Shown here: positions 1 through 8,900 of the stretch, one piece after another
Layout of the letters: every line of letters starts with the position of its first letter
Position numbering within the stretch: the stretch's first letter is position 1
Source: CAYWTX01 sp964461295
GTDB lineage: Bacteria > Planctomycetota > Phycisphaerae > SM23-33
Assembly (NCBI GenBank): GCA_964461295.1
Contig: CAYWTX010000392.1
Span: 1 to 26,546 of the forward strand
Direction: 5' to 3'
DNA: 26,546 nucleotides
Position numbers and translations under genes: made by a program
Notes under the pieces: model-generated
What the model saw: only the letters and a program-made list of their open reading frames with translations
The model's database searches: none
Told to the model about the DNA's origin: nothing

Positions 1-1
1 C

Positions 2-256
2 GACCGCGACCTCAACGGCGACGGCGACGCCACCGACGCCGCCGACCAGCACATCTACTACACCACCGACGCCAACTTCAACGTCACAGCCCTGATCGAC
101 GCCGCCACCGGCCAAGCCACCGAACGCTACAGCTACGAGTCCTACGGCAAAGTGAAAGTCTGGAACGCCGACTGGACGTACGACTTCGACTACATAAGCG
201 ACATGGGCAACCTGCTGGGCTTCACGGGCGCCAGGATGGACGTGGCCACCGCGACA
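2..256 (+). pseudogene. RHS-repeat protein fragment, core region, both ends missing
   Basis: The reading frame is open from the window edge and encodes a typical RHS/YD-repeat core: YYTTDANFNVTALID, then ATERYSYESYGKV, then GNLLGFTGARMDVAT. In intact RHS proteins the last motif is followed by a G-LYYYRARYYDP-type stretch and a variable C-terminal toxin or effector tip. Here that continuation is absent. After about nucleotide 256 the same frame instead encodes a transposase-like sequence. The start of the gene lies outside the window. A DLNGDGD stretch before the RHS core resembles the calcium-binding loops often found in such proteins. It is probably the stump of a large surface or secreted RHS protein cut by an insertion or deletion. 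The family call is firm; the exact break point is known only to within about ten bases. Confidence 0.75.
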
Positions 257-575
257 TACGCCGACGCGGACGCCATGCGCCTGGCCAAGCGACTGGACAG
301 CACCGGGATGAACTGTTCACGTTCCTGGACTACCCGGCCGTGCCATACGACAACAACCTGGCCGAGCGATCCGACCGGTCGTGATCCTGCGGAAGAACTG
401 CCAGAGCAACCGTAGCGAGAAGGGCACCGCCGTGCAGGCGGTGCTGATGAGCGTGTATCGGACACTCAAACTGCGGGGCCACGACCCGCTGACGACCATC
501 GACTCGGCCCTGCGGGCCTACCTGACGACTGGCCAACTCCCCCCACTACCCGCACAATCCGTTGCAGAAGAGTGA
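257..575 (+). pseudogene. IS66-family transposase C-terminal remnant (tnpC), two frameshifts
   Basis: Three frames together spell the C-terminus of an IS66 TnpC transposase: YADADAMRLAKRL (frame 2), then DELFTFLDYPAVPYDNNLAER (frame 1), then VILRKNCQSNRSEKGTAVQA and AVLMSVYRTLKLRGHDP (frame 3), ending in YLTTGQLPPLP and a TGA stop at 573-575. The DNN-AER and RSEKG motifs are diagnostic of the IS66 catalytic C-terminal domain. The first shift, near 299, is explained by loss of one A from a Lys-His codon pair. The second, near 367-369, removes the Met of the usual AER-M-IRP motif, consistent with a 4-nt deletion. The N-terminal three quarters of the transposase and the accessory genes tnpA and tnpB are absent, so this is a dead remnant. 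GTAA-type IS66 ends are known; the GTAACACTTC read on the minus strand at 574-583 could be a right end, but this is weak. Confidence 0.85.
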
Positions 576-695
576 AGTGTTACGATGCCGCCAATCTGTC
601 CGCAACCGACTACGCCGACCTTCATTGGTTTCATCATCTGTTCGGCTCCCCGCTGTTCAGGAACAAGTTCACCACAGCCACTGCGTCGAACCGCA

Positions 696-1020
696 TCACA
701 GACCGAATCTTCTCAGGTAGTTGCGGCATATCACCGCACTTTCCAGGGCCGTCGCCTTCCGCGTCACACCGATCTCGACGCGCAGCCAGCCCTTGAATCC
801 CTTCTTCTTCAGAACGCCGAACATCGCGGGGAAGTCGACCATCCCTTCGCCGAGTTCGGCGAAGATGCCCTTGGCGGCAAACTCATCGTACGTCCATCCT
901 CCAGCGACGCCTTCGGCCAGGACTCTCGGGTTGATGTCCTTGACATCCAATGCGATGGACCTGTCGCCGTAGTCCTTGCAGAACCCAACCGCATCGCCGC
1001 CGCCCCAGACCAGGTGGCGA
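696..1020 (-). pseudogene. sugar phosphate isomerase/epimerase, C-terminal fragment (TIM-barrel, AP endonuclease 2 fold)
   Basis: About 105 residues on the minus strand match the last third of the xylose-isomerase-like TIM-barrel family: HLVWGGGDAVGFCKDYGDR, then ALDVKDINP, GIFAELGEGMVDFP and GWLRVEIGVTRKATALESA, ending YLRRFGL. The K-D motif and the G-G-x-x-D/E-FP strand belong to the metal-binding barrel of sugar phosphate isomerases/epimerases. The first two thirds of the gene, including its start, are missing. Upstream DNA switches to an MFS transporter in another frame, so no intact protein can be made. The family includes epimerases and 3-keto-sugar enzymes that commonly accompany planctomycete glycan genes. 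Loss could be a real deletion or an assembly join. Confidence 0.7.
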
Positions 1021-1768
1021 TGTTCGCCAGCAGTCGCACGCACAGGTAGGCGGCAAAGTTGCGGTCTCGGCGCAGGACCTCCCACGCGCCCCTCCAGACG
1101 GGCGGTCGCCTCGGGGGAATGGCCCTATCGCGGTCCACGGGTTCGCGCGTCATGCCCAGAAACAGCATGGACGTGAACATCCCGACCGCGGCCAACAGGA
1201 AGCACAGGGCGAAGTCCGCACGGTCGTCCACCCGCGTCAGGAGGTAGCCGGGGGCCACCGCCGCCGCACTGATCAACACATGCCGCAAGGCCGCCTGCGT
1301 CCCGAGAAACGTGCCGCGAAACTCCCTGGGAATGATCTTGGCCACCATGTTCTGCCAGGGGTTGGCGACCACCCCCCCCGAACCCAGCCCCTGCCAGAGA
1401 AGCAGGATGCCGGTCAGGACAAGCGCGGCCGTGGAACCCAGTGCGCTCGTGAGATAGGCGACCAGTGCCAGCCCCAGATACGGGACCCGCTCGTTCAGCG
1501 TCAGCTTCGTGACTGTCGGACGGAAGCACCGCAGGCGGGCAACGCGGTTGGCCATGAACAACTGCGGCAACTGCCAGGCCACGGTCTGGAGGGCCGAAAC
1601 CAATCCGATCAGGACTGCCGATCCCGTCAGGCGGCTGACGAAGAGCGCTAGCATCACGGACGTCGAGGCAAGGCCCCACGCCAGACCATGGATGCTGGCC
1701 TCAACCACGTTGACGAGCACGTTGTGCCTCAGCAGGCCGCGAACGGATTGGTCCAGATCTGCTGTCAC
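809..1768 (-). pseudogene. MFS transporter, N-terminal half only, 3' end replaced
   Basis: From a GTG start at 1768 (strong AGGAGG four bases upstream) the frame encodes about 250 residues of a major facilitator protein. Hydrophobic helices lie near residues 18-45, 50-73, 95-107, 112-135, 165-177 and 185-205, and a basic cytoplasmic loop (REPVDRDRAIPPRRPP) follows. The conserved PREFRGTFLG loop lies near residue 147. This is the first six-helix half of a normally 12-helix, roughly 400-residue transporter. At about nucleotide 1020-1030 (residue 250) the homology stops, and the remaining codons down to 809 are an out-of-frame reading of the isomerase fragment. The product is therefore unlikely to transport anything. 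It sits 26 nt after the DUF5107 gene, as the last gene of the long operon, and would have been its only visible transporter. Confidence 0.7.
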
Positions 1769-1772
1769 AGGC

Positions 1773-1778
1773 CCTCCT
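1773..1778 (-). promoter_or_regulatory. Shine-Dalgarno AGGAGG fixing a GTG start
   Basis: A perfect AGGAGG on the minus strand lies four bases before the GTG at 1768-1766. It decides the start of the MFS gene. The longer open frame reaching back to 1924 overlaps the end of the DUF5107 gene and has no comparable site. Confidence 0.6.
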
Positions 1779-1794
1779 ATCGTCGGGCCGACTT

Positions 1795-3798
1795 CTAAGG
1801 CCGGCCAATCCCTTCCCATCGCCCGTCCTTCAGGGCATCCAGAACGCGCTGGGCGACAGCCTTGCCGGAGGCGTTCGCTTCGGTCAGCGTCTTGAGCCGC
1901 TCGGCGTCGCCCAGCAGCATCCATGCCTCTATCGAGGCCGGATCGCCGTCAACGAGTTTGCGCAGCACCACGTCCGCCGCGTCTTTCCTTCCTTGGGCCG
2001 CCAGCACGATCGCCAGCAACAGCCGCGGCCTGGTGGCTGAGGCAGATGCGCCACGCTGAAACAGTGCCAGGCCGGGATCATCCTTCCCGCGGAACGTCGC
2101 CTCTGGAGGCACCTTCAGGAGGGCCGTCAAGTGCTTCTCGGCCGTCGCGTGGTCCTTCTTCGCCACCGCGGCCAGCGCCAGCAAGTACAGCCCGCCGGGC
2201 AGGTCCTTGGCCTTGTCCAGGCACGCCGCCGCGTCCGCCGCCTTGCCCGCCTCCATCAGCCAGATGGCCTTGTACAGGTTCGCGTGCGGGTCGTCGCCAC
2301 GCTTGGCCAGCACCTTGTCCAGGCCGGCCAGTACATCCGGCGAGTCCTTCTTCACCCGCATCAGTTGTCGGGCCGCGTCCAGCAGCGCCTGGGGATCGTC
2401 CGAGGCGCCCAGCAACTCCCTGTTCACCTCGGCCGCTTTGAGCAAGCTGCCGCCGTGCTCGGAGACCAGGTCGGTCGCCTCGCCGTACAGTCCCTTGCCG
2501 CCCGGCATGGTGGCCCTCACCCTCGCCTGCACCGCGGGGAACGCGGCATCGGGCATCGGCCCGACATCGATCGGCAACACCGTGTCCACCAGCACCGCGC
2601 CGGCAGCGTCCAGAAGCTTGACGCCCACCTTCGCGCAGGCCGCGCGTATCGTGGCGGTGAACGGCTTGTCCGGCCCGGCTGAGAAAGCCAGCGTGCTCGA
2701 TACGTCGCCGGCGCCCAGCGTGAGTCGGGCGTCAACCAGCGCTCGAACGGGGGCAAGTTTCACGGTCCACCCGCCCGCTCCGCGAATGGCGCCCACCGCC
2801 GCGTGCTCGTTGGCGTACTCCGCCTTGCCTATGCCGACGGCCGGCAGGATCGTCAGTTTGTTCTCATACGCGCCGAAAGCCGGCAGGATGCGCCCGCACT
2901 CCTCGAACACCTCGTGATTGCCGCCCCACATCTCGATGTAGCCGCCTTCGTTCGGCTGGTAGATCACCTGTTTCGCGCCGGGCGCGGTGCGATGGTCCTG
3001 AAGGCGAAGAACGTTCATGTCCACGTCCGGCAAGTACCACCCGGCGAAGTCGTGGCGAATGCCGATGGCGAAGAGACTGTCCTGCTGGCCGGTGCGGATG
3101 ACGGTATTGGGGTCCCAGGCGATGAGCTTGGGCGCCCCGTGCCCGACGACCGCGGCAGCCGGCATGAGGACGCCGATGCCGGCCTTGGCATCCTGCCTCA
3201 GCAGCCACCACAGCTTGAAGCCGTAACGAATCGGCAGCGAATTCTCCACGCGGGCCGACCAGGTCAGGGCGGCCGTCCCAGGCTCCATCCGCACCGTCTG
3301 CACCAGCCGCAGGTTCGTCGCCCGGCCGTAGCGGCGGGTCTCCTCGGGCTTGAGGAACTCGTCGAATCGCATGTCCATCGCCAGCGTCGCGCCGCCGCCG
3401 GCGTGCCGCACGATCGTGTAGCCGGCCGTCTCGTCGAAGTGCCGGCAGTGCTCCCAGAACGGGAACGACCAGTGCCCGCCGCCCATGCGCCCGGGGCCGC
3501 GGTCGAGGAGCTTGTCGTTGCGCCAGAACAGGTCCAGGTTCCTGGGCTTGAACTTCACCTCGACCAGCCGGCCGGCGAACTCCGGCAGGACGACGGCCCG
3601 TAGGTACTCGTTCTCCAGGACGACCGCCTGCGTGGTGTAGGCGTCCTTGCCCTGAAGCTTGGGGACCACCGGCCAGTTGCTTCGGGCGTTTGCCTGCACC
3701 GGGTACGTTCGCGGCTCGACGCGCACCTGCACTTCAGCGGCGTACATTGAAACCACCGATGCCATCGCAACAGCAGCCAAGGGAATTGCGGTTCTCAT
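1795..3798 (-). CDS. secreted DUF5107 domain protein with C-terminal TPR repeats
   Basis: A 667-residue protein with a Sec signal (residues 1-21, MRTAIPLAAVAMASVVSMYA). The DUF5107 domain spans about 45-370, opening with VVLENEYLRAVVLPEFAGRL and containing HWSFPFWEHCRHFDE and YIEMWGGNHEVFEECGRILPAF. A beta-rich bridge follows at about 370-440. Four to five TPR-like helical repeats fill roughly 455-650 (for example LYKAIWLMEAGKAADAAACL and LLLAIVLAAQGRKDAADVVL). DUF5107 has the galactose-mutarotase-like supersandwich fold and is commonly fused to TPRs; its enzymatic role is not established, though sugar binding or processing is a fair inference. The ATG at 3798 overlaps the upstream stop as ATGA, and CAGGAG lies seven bases before it, so the start is secure. 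It is cotranscribed with the beta-helix protein upstream. No catalytic residues can be named. Confidence 0.88.
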   Translation of the reverse strand: MRTAIPLAAVAMASVVSMYAAEVQVRVEPRTYPVQANARSNWPVVPKLQGKDAYTTQAVVLENEYLRAVVLPEFAGRLVEVKFKPRNLDLFWRNDKLLDRGPGRMGGGHWSFPFWEHCRHFDETAGYTIVRHAGGGATLAMDMRFDEFLKPEETRRYGRATNLRLVQTVRMEPGTAALTWSARVENSLPIRYGFKLWWLLRQDAKAGIGVLMPAAAVVGHGAPKLIAWDPNTVIRTGQQDSLFAIGIRHDFAGWYLPDVDMNVLRLQDHRTAPGAKQVIYQPNEGGYIEMWGGNHEVFEECGRILPAFGAYENKLTILPAVGIGKAEYANEHAAVGAIRGAGGWTVKLAPVRALVDARLTLGAGDVSSTLAFSAGPDKPFTATIRAACAKVGVKLLDAAGAVLVDTVLPIDVGPMPDAAFPAVQARVRATMPGGKGLYGEATDLVSEHGGSLLKAAEVNRELLGASDDPQALLDAARQLMRVKKDSPDVLAGLDKVLAKRGDDPHANLYKAIWLMEAGKAADAAACLDKAKDLPGGLYLLALAAVAKKDHATAEKHLTALLKVPPEATFRGKDDPGLALFQRGASASATRPRLLLAIVLAAQGRKDAADVVLRKLVDGDPASIEAWMLLGDAERLKTLTEANASGKAVAQRVLDALKDGRWEGIGRP

Positions 3799-5882
3799 CG
3801 GCGAACTCCTGAGAGAATGGTGACCGGTCCAACCACAAAGCTTGCCCCGCCCTCATCCCGCGCATTGACCGCCAGCACGCGATACGTCAGCGGCTTGCCC
3901 GCTGGAGCCAGGAAATCCACCCATTCCTGCGGGTTCTCCTTGGCGCCTTCGATCCGCGGCGGGCGATACGCGATGGTGTGCCACGCGCCCTCGCCGATCC
4001 GCCGCTCGACCCGGAAGCCGATCTCGTCACTCGCGGCATCCTTCCACGTGACCCGAACCGCATCGCCAGCCGGAATGATCGCGGCCTGCACATCCGTGGG
4101 CGGCGCGGGTCTGCCCGCCGCCGGCTGCGTCACCGCCTCCGGGCACACCCGCAATTGCTTCGACTCATTCGCGACGAACGCGATGTCCGCGCGCCTCGTG
4201 TCGCGGCTGCCCATGTAGCCCAGATCCGGCGCCTTGTTCCAGGCCATCAGCGCGCCCAGCGTGTCGATCCCATAGGCGTAGATCGCCCCGCCCTTGGGCT
4301 TCTGCTCGTCCATGCGGTTGTGCGTGACGGCCCACGAATGCCAGGCCGTGCCGTTGTGGAGCTGGCAGCAGATCGCCTCGCCGTCGTTGCCCGGACTGGA
4401 GCCCAGGTTGCCGTAGGTGTTGCCCTCAATCCACAGACACCGCCCGCACACGTCCAGCGCGCGGCAGTAGTTATCAGAAATGTTGCCGTCTCCGCCGCCG
4501 GCCGCCTCGACGTACCCATCCAGCGTCAGCCGCCAATCCTTAACGCCTGACCGCTCGGCCCCGCCGAGAAGGAACGTGCGCTCGTTGCGGTTCCCACGGA
4601 CCGTTACCCACTGCCCGGACAGATCGAAGCCCTTCAGTCCGTGGTTGAACACGAAGTTGTCGCGCACCACCACGCCCTCGGCGAAGTACCCGTGCGGCCC
4701 CGGCGAATCGGCAAGTTCGCCCGGCACGCACGCCAGCAGGCTCTTGTTCACATCAACGCCCGTCACCCGGTTGTAGTCAAAGAGCACTGTGCTTCGCCGG
4801 CGCTCGACGTACCTGTAGCCGCGGCCGCGGGTGTCCGAGGGGACGCCCGTCTTCACGGTCGCCTGCTCGTACCCGAAGCATCGCTTGTCGCTTGCGGGCA
4901 GCAGGTTGTTGGCCACGAAGACCCGCGAGCCATAGACCGCGATTCGCGCGGCGTAGCGGGCCATGTGGAAACCGTCCGCCCCAAAGCCCTCCGGCGACCC
5001 TGGCCGACCGCAGGTGTCGAAGTCGTTGAGCAGGCACGAATCCTCCAGGACGCACCCGAAGACAAGCCTGCCGGCGCCGGCGCCGCGGAAGCCGCGCGAC
5101 GGCCCCGTCGCCGGCCGCGTGGACGCCCGCGCCAGGTTCGGGTCGTAGTGGCTCCCATCCGGGTCGCGCAACCAATTCGGCCGGGGCTTCACCGGCCCGC
5201 CCATGAACGGATCGGCCGGATGCGCGCCGTCGGGCTTGCGATCGGCCCACGTCTTCTTCACGAACGGGCTGCGCCACCCGCCGGCCGTCGCCCACGTCGG
5301 CCCCCAGTCGAAGTCGGTCCCGAAGTAGATCACGGCCCCGACGAGATGGACCCAGCAAACCCCAACACTATCAACGAATCGAACCCCGTGCCCGGCGTCG
5401 TCGCCGCGTTTGCCCGTCTGCGGGCACAGGCCGATCAGGTTCCAGTCGCGCGGCACCTGCCCGCCGCCCTTCTTCTGGAAACCGAAGGCGAACTTCGTGC
5501 CCAACTCCAGTTTGCCGTCCCGTGCGGCGTTGGGCTTGCCGGCCGGCGCCGCGCCGCGAATCACCACGCCGCCTTTGAGCATCAGCCCCCGCCCCTGAGG
5601 CCCGTCGAACGGCCCTTCGGAGAAGTCGTACACGCCCGCCGGGTAGTAGAGCACCCCGCCGCCCTTGGCCGCCAACTCGTCACGGGCGTTCTCAAACTTC
5701 TCGAAGTTCGTCCTGCCGCTGGCGTAGCGCGACATATCGATGACGTCCGACCACCGGATCGCATCGGTCCACGCCGGATAGCCCTCCGGGCCATCGCAGT
5801 AAGCGGCGGCCGGGTTGTTCGTCGGCGCAGCTTCGGGACTTGCACTCATGCAGAATGCGCACAGAAGCGGGACCCACGGCAT
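3795..5882 (-). CDS. secreted right-handed beta-helix protein with C-terminal fibronectin-III-like domain
   Basis: A 695-residue protein. The N-terminus (MPWVPLLCAFCMSAS) is a short, weakly charged signal peptide. Residues about 50-110 form a pectate-lyase-3-type opening, with GGGVLYYPAGVYDFSEGP followed by LKGGVVIRGAAP. The rungs then run to about residue 590 with repeated short strand and Asn/Gly turns (VLFDYNRVTG, VVVRDNFVFNHGLKGFDLSG, NISDNYCRALDVCGRCLWIEGNTYGN when read in pieces). An APPTDVQ...VTWKDAASDEIGFRVERR stretch at about 605-695 is a fibronectin type III fold. An ARASTRPATGPSR linker sits inside the helix region near residue 250. Such proteins are polysaccharide lyases, hydrolases or binding proteins; no catalytic set can be assigned here. 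AAGGAG six bases or more before the ATG supports the start. The stop overlaps the next gene as ATGA. Confidence 0.82.
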   Translation of the reverse strand: MPWVPLLCAFCMSASPEAAPTNNPAAAYCDGPEGYPAWTDAIRWSDVIDMSRYASGRTNFEKFENARDELAAKGGGVLYYPAGVYDFSEGPFDGPQGRGLMLKGGVVIRGAAPAGKPNAARDGKLELGTKFAFGFQKKGGGQVPRDWNLIGLCPQTGKRGDDAGHGVRFVDSVGVCWVHLVGAVIYFGTDFDWGPTWATAGGWRSPFVKKTWADRKPDGAHPADPFMGGPVKPRPNWLRDPDGSHYDPNLARASTRPATGPSRGFRGAGAGRLVFGCVLEDSCLLNDFDTCGRPGSPEGFGADGFHMARYAARIAVYGSRVFVANNLLPASDKRCFGYEQATVKTGVPSDTRGRGYRYVERRRSTVLFDYNRVTGVDVNKSLLACVPGELADSPGPHGYFAEGVVVRDNFVFNHGLKGFDLSGQWVTVRGNRNERTFLLGGAERSGVKDWRLTLDGYVEAAGGGDGNISDNYCRALDVCGRCLWIEGNTYGNLGSSPGNDGEAICCQLHNGTAWHSWAVTHNRMDEQKPKGGAIYAYGIDTLGALMAWNKAPDLGYMGSRDTRRADIAFVANESKQLRVCPEAVTQPAAGRPAPPTDVQAAIIPAGDAVRVTWKDAASDEIGFRVERRIGEGAWHTIAYRPPRIEGAKENPQEWVDFLAPAGKPLTYRVLAVNARDEGGASFVVGPVTILSGVRR

Positions 5883-5946
5883 AGCTTTCTCCTTCGTTCT
5901 TGCCCCGGTACGGCAGGTCCGCCGTGGGCGAGTTCCTGGAATTCCG

Positions 5947-8900
5947 CTATTTCTCGAACGTCACCTCGCCCCAGGCGCCGGGGTTGATCTGGGCCTCCAT
6001 GCCCAGGTCGGCCACCATGTCGGTGGCGCGGTTGGACCAGTACGTGCGCTTCTCGACGCGCACGCCACCCGAATCGGGCGTGAGGATGCCGAAATCCATG
6101 CGCACCGGCCCCCTGGCGTCGGGGGGCAAGCCCAGTGATCTCCACGGCACGAAGGCCTCTGCCGACCAGTTGGCCACGGTGCAGGGGTCTCCGCGTTTCA
6201 CGGCCACCTTCGCGTCCTCGATCGGCGTCACCCGTGCGACGCGCGTGGTGATCAGCGGCGAGGAAAACTCGACGTGCTTCCCCGGCGGCGTGGCCGGATC
6301 GAGGTAGTCGTACAGCACCGCCACCCACTTGCCCTTATGCTGGGCAAACACAATGCGGCGGTCTCCGACCGCGACGTCCTTCGTCTTGGCGTTGGTGTTC
6401 GACCGGTACTGCACGTCAAGCGAGAAGCCGGTCTGGAACAGCAGGTTGAGGTCCTCGGAGGCATTCCCGGTGTACGACTTGCCGCGATACGCAAGATACA
6501 GCCCATCTGCACCCCACGCGGCGTCGAAGGCGAGATTGAGGTCGGCGTCGCCTATCGGCTGGAGCCTGTCGCCCCACTCGGCCAGGTCGCCGTCGAGCTG
6601 GAATGCGGCGGCTCGCCTGGCCAGCGGGCCGAGCACCAGTTTCTTGACTTCCCTGGCGCCGTCCAACGCGGCCTGCTGATTCCTGAGTACCTCGCGAAGT
6701 CGCGTGTTGGCCGCGATGGAGTCCGCCGGCACGCGGATGCGGGACCGGGCGACCTGGAAGTCGTCCAGGTTCTCGACCCGGCTGATGGCGTGGAACGTGT
6801 GGCCGGCGACGACGTAGTAGCGCCCGTTGTCGGCCCGCGTGAAGTGCCCGAAGAAGCATTCCCAGTCCTGCTTGCGTCCGGTAACGTCCTCGCCGCGCCT
6901 GGGGGCCAGGTCGGTGGACCAGGAGCCGCTCTCGCCGGTGAAGATCTCGCCCAGCAGCACGCGGTCCTGCACGCTCATGATGAACCAGCGCCCGTTGTTG
7001 CCGTTGAGCATGGCCACTTCGCCGGCCGGCGAGCGGGTCATGGCCGTGCCCACGTAGTGCAACGGCTGATCCATGATCTTCCCGAAGATGGGCGGGACGA
7101 AGTCGGTCGGGACGGCCGAGGGCGAGGCGGGTCGAGACGCCGGCGCGCCCTTTGTGGCGGGCGTCCTGGGGGCGGGCGGAACGTAGCCTGCCAGCGGCCC
7201 GCCCTTGAGCGTCAGGTCGGGCGCGACCAGATACGGCTGGCCCTCCAGAACCAGCGACCCGTCGGCCGCGATGATCGACGTGGCGCCGTAATCGGGCTTC
7301 GCGTTGGCGCTGGAGCCCAGGCGGACCGTGAACGACCGGCGGTAGACCGGCGCCAGCTTGGCGTGGTCGAACACCGCCAGGTCCGCCGCCCGGTAGATCG
7401 GCACACCTTTGTCGGTGATGCTGCGGGGCGCGATGCGCGAACGGCGCGTCCAGACCTCCAGCGATGGCCCCACCCAACTCCCGAAAAACGGCGCCCCGAA
7501 CGGATCGCCGCCGTACGGCTTGAAGTCGACCTGTTCGACTTCCTCCACCTGCGGCAGGCCGTCACCGTTGTGATCCGACCAGAGGAATGCCTTGTCCTTC
7601 AGTTCGCCGGCGTCCATCTTCCTCTGCCAGTAGCCGTTCCAGTGCGGCTTGCCCAGGAAGACGGACAGCGTATACGTGCGTTCGCGAGTACGCCGGTTGG
7701 TGTGGGTGTCGAGGCACGACTTGAGCACGGCGCAAGGCCGCCAGGTCGCCATGCCGTCATCGAGCAGCGTGATGACCGCGCCGTCGCTGCGCTCTGGATT
7801 GGCGACCAGGTAACGGTGGCCCTTGTGATAAATCGGCCGGCCGATGGTGGTATAGGTGAACCCGCCCGCCTGTGGCGCCGGCGTGAAGGGGTTGGCTATG
7901 TGGTCGTTCAGGTTGAGCAGCGTCCATCGGCCCTTCTCGAAGTCGAGGGCATATTCCATCGAGCGATAGTAAAAGCGTTTGAGGTTGGAGTCGAGGTACC
8001 CTCCGCCACCATACTCAGCCGGGCCGAAAAACTCCTTCTCGCACGTGCCATCGACGTGGAACCGGGCGAGGCGCTTGGGCACATAGAGCGCTTCGGCAAC
8101 CCAGACCTTGCCGTTCTTGTCGAGCGCCACGCCGGCGGGGCGCTGGATGACCGTCGGGTCCCACGGTCCGGCCTTGCGCGGGCCTTTGTTGCCGAGCCTG
8201 TGCAGCAGCTTGCCCTGCTTGTCCAACACCAGCACGGCGGAAAGCCCATCATCGCCCACGAGGATGCGGTCGGCCGTGACGCACAGCGAGACGGGCTTCC
8301 TCAAATCCTTCTCGTTGAGCACCTCGAGGGTGGGAGTGGGCGCCAGCTTCGACTCCTTCACCTTCGCCAGCCGGTTGTCTGCCAGAACATGCAGCGTGCC
8401 GTCGGCGTCGGCCGCGATCCCGCTGAGCACCTTGACGCCCGGAAGCATCAGGCTGCCGCCGTGGCCGCCGTCAGGGGTGAAAATCGGGATGCTCGTGTTG
8501 CCATCCTGGCTCAGGATGACGAAGACCTGCCCGCCGCGGGCCGCGATGCCCGCTACCTTGGCTTCGCCCGTCTGCGCGATCCGCTTCTTCTCGAACGTCT
8601 GGACATCCACGCGCCACAGGTCCCTCTCCTTCGCGTCGCAGTAGACGTACTTGCCGTCGCAGGCCATGCGCGACGGCCCGCCCCATCCGTCCAGGCCGTT
8701 AGTTCCCCACAACTTGTTGCCCTCCAGGTCTGTCGCGATCAGGGCGTGGCCGTGCTCGGCCACGGTGCAGCCGAAGAAGAGCTTCTCACCCACGGCCACT
8801 ACCGACTGCGGCGGGGAGTGGTCGCCCATCCATCCCCCGGTGCGCATGGCCATGCCTTCGCCCACCGGCTTGGTGAGCCACGGCGTGGTATTGGCATGGC

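Noticed and set aside
574..583. GTAACACTTC (minus strand) as the IS66 right inverted repeat
   Set aside because: Only the GTAA start resembles known IS66 ends and there is no left end to compare, so it was not annotated separately.
4641..5987. A 448-codon plus-strand frame opposite the beta-helix/FN3 gene
   Set aside because: Same antisense effect; no recognisable motif and no ribosome binding site, and it overlaps a well-supported gene.
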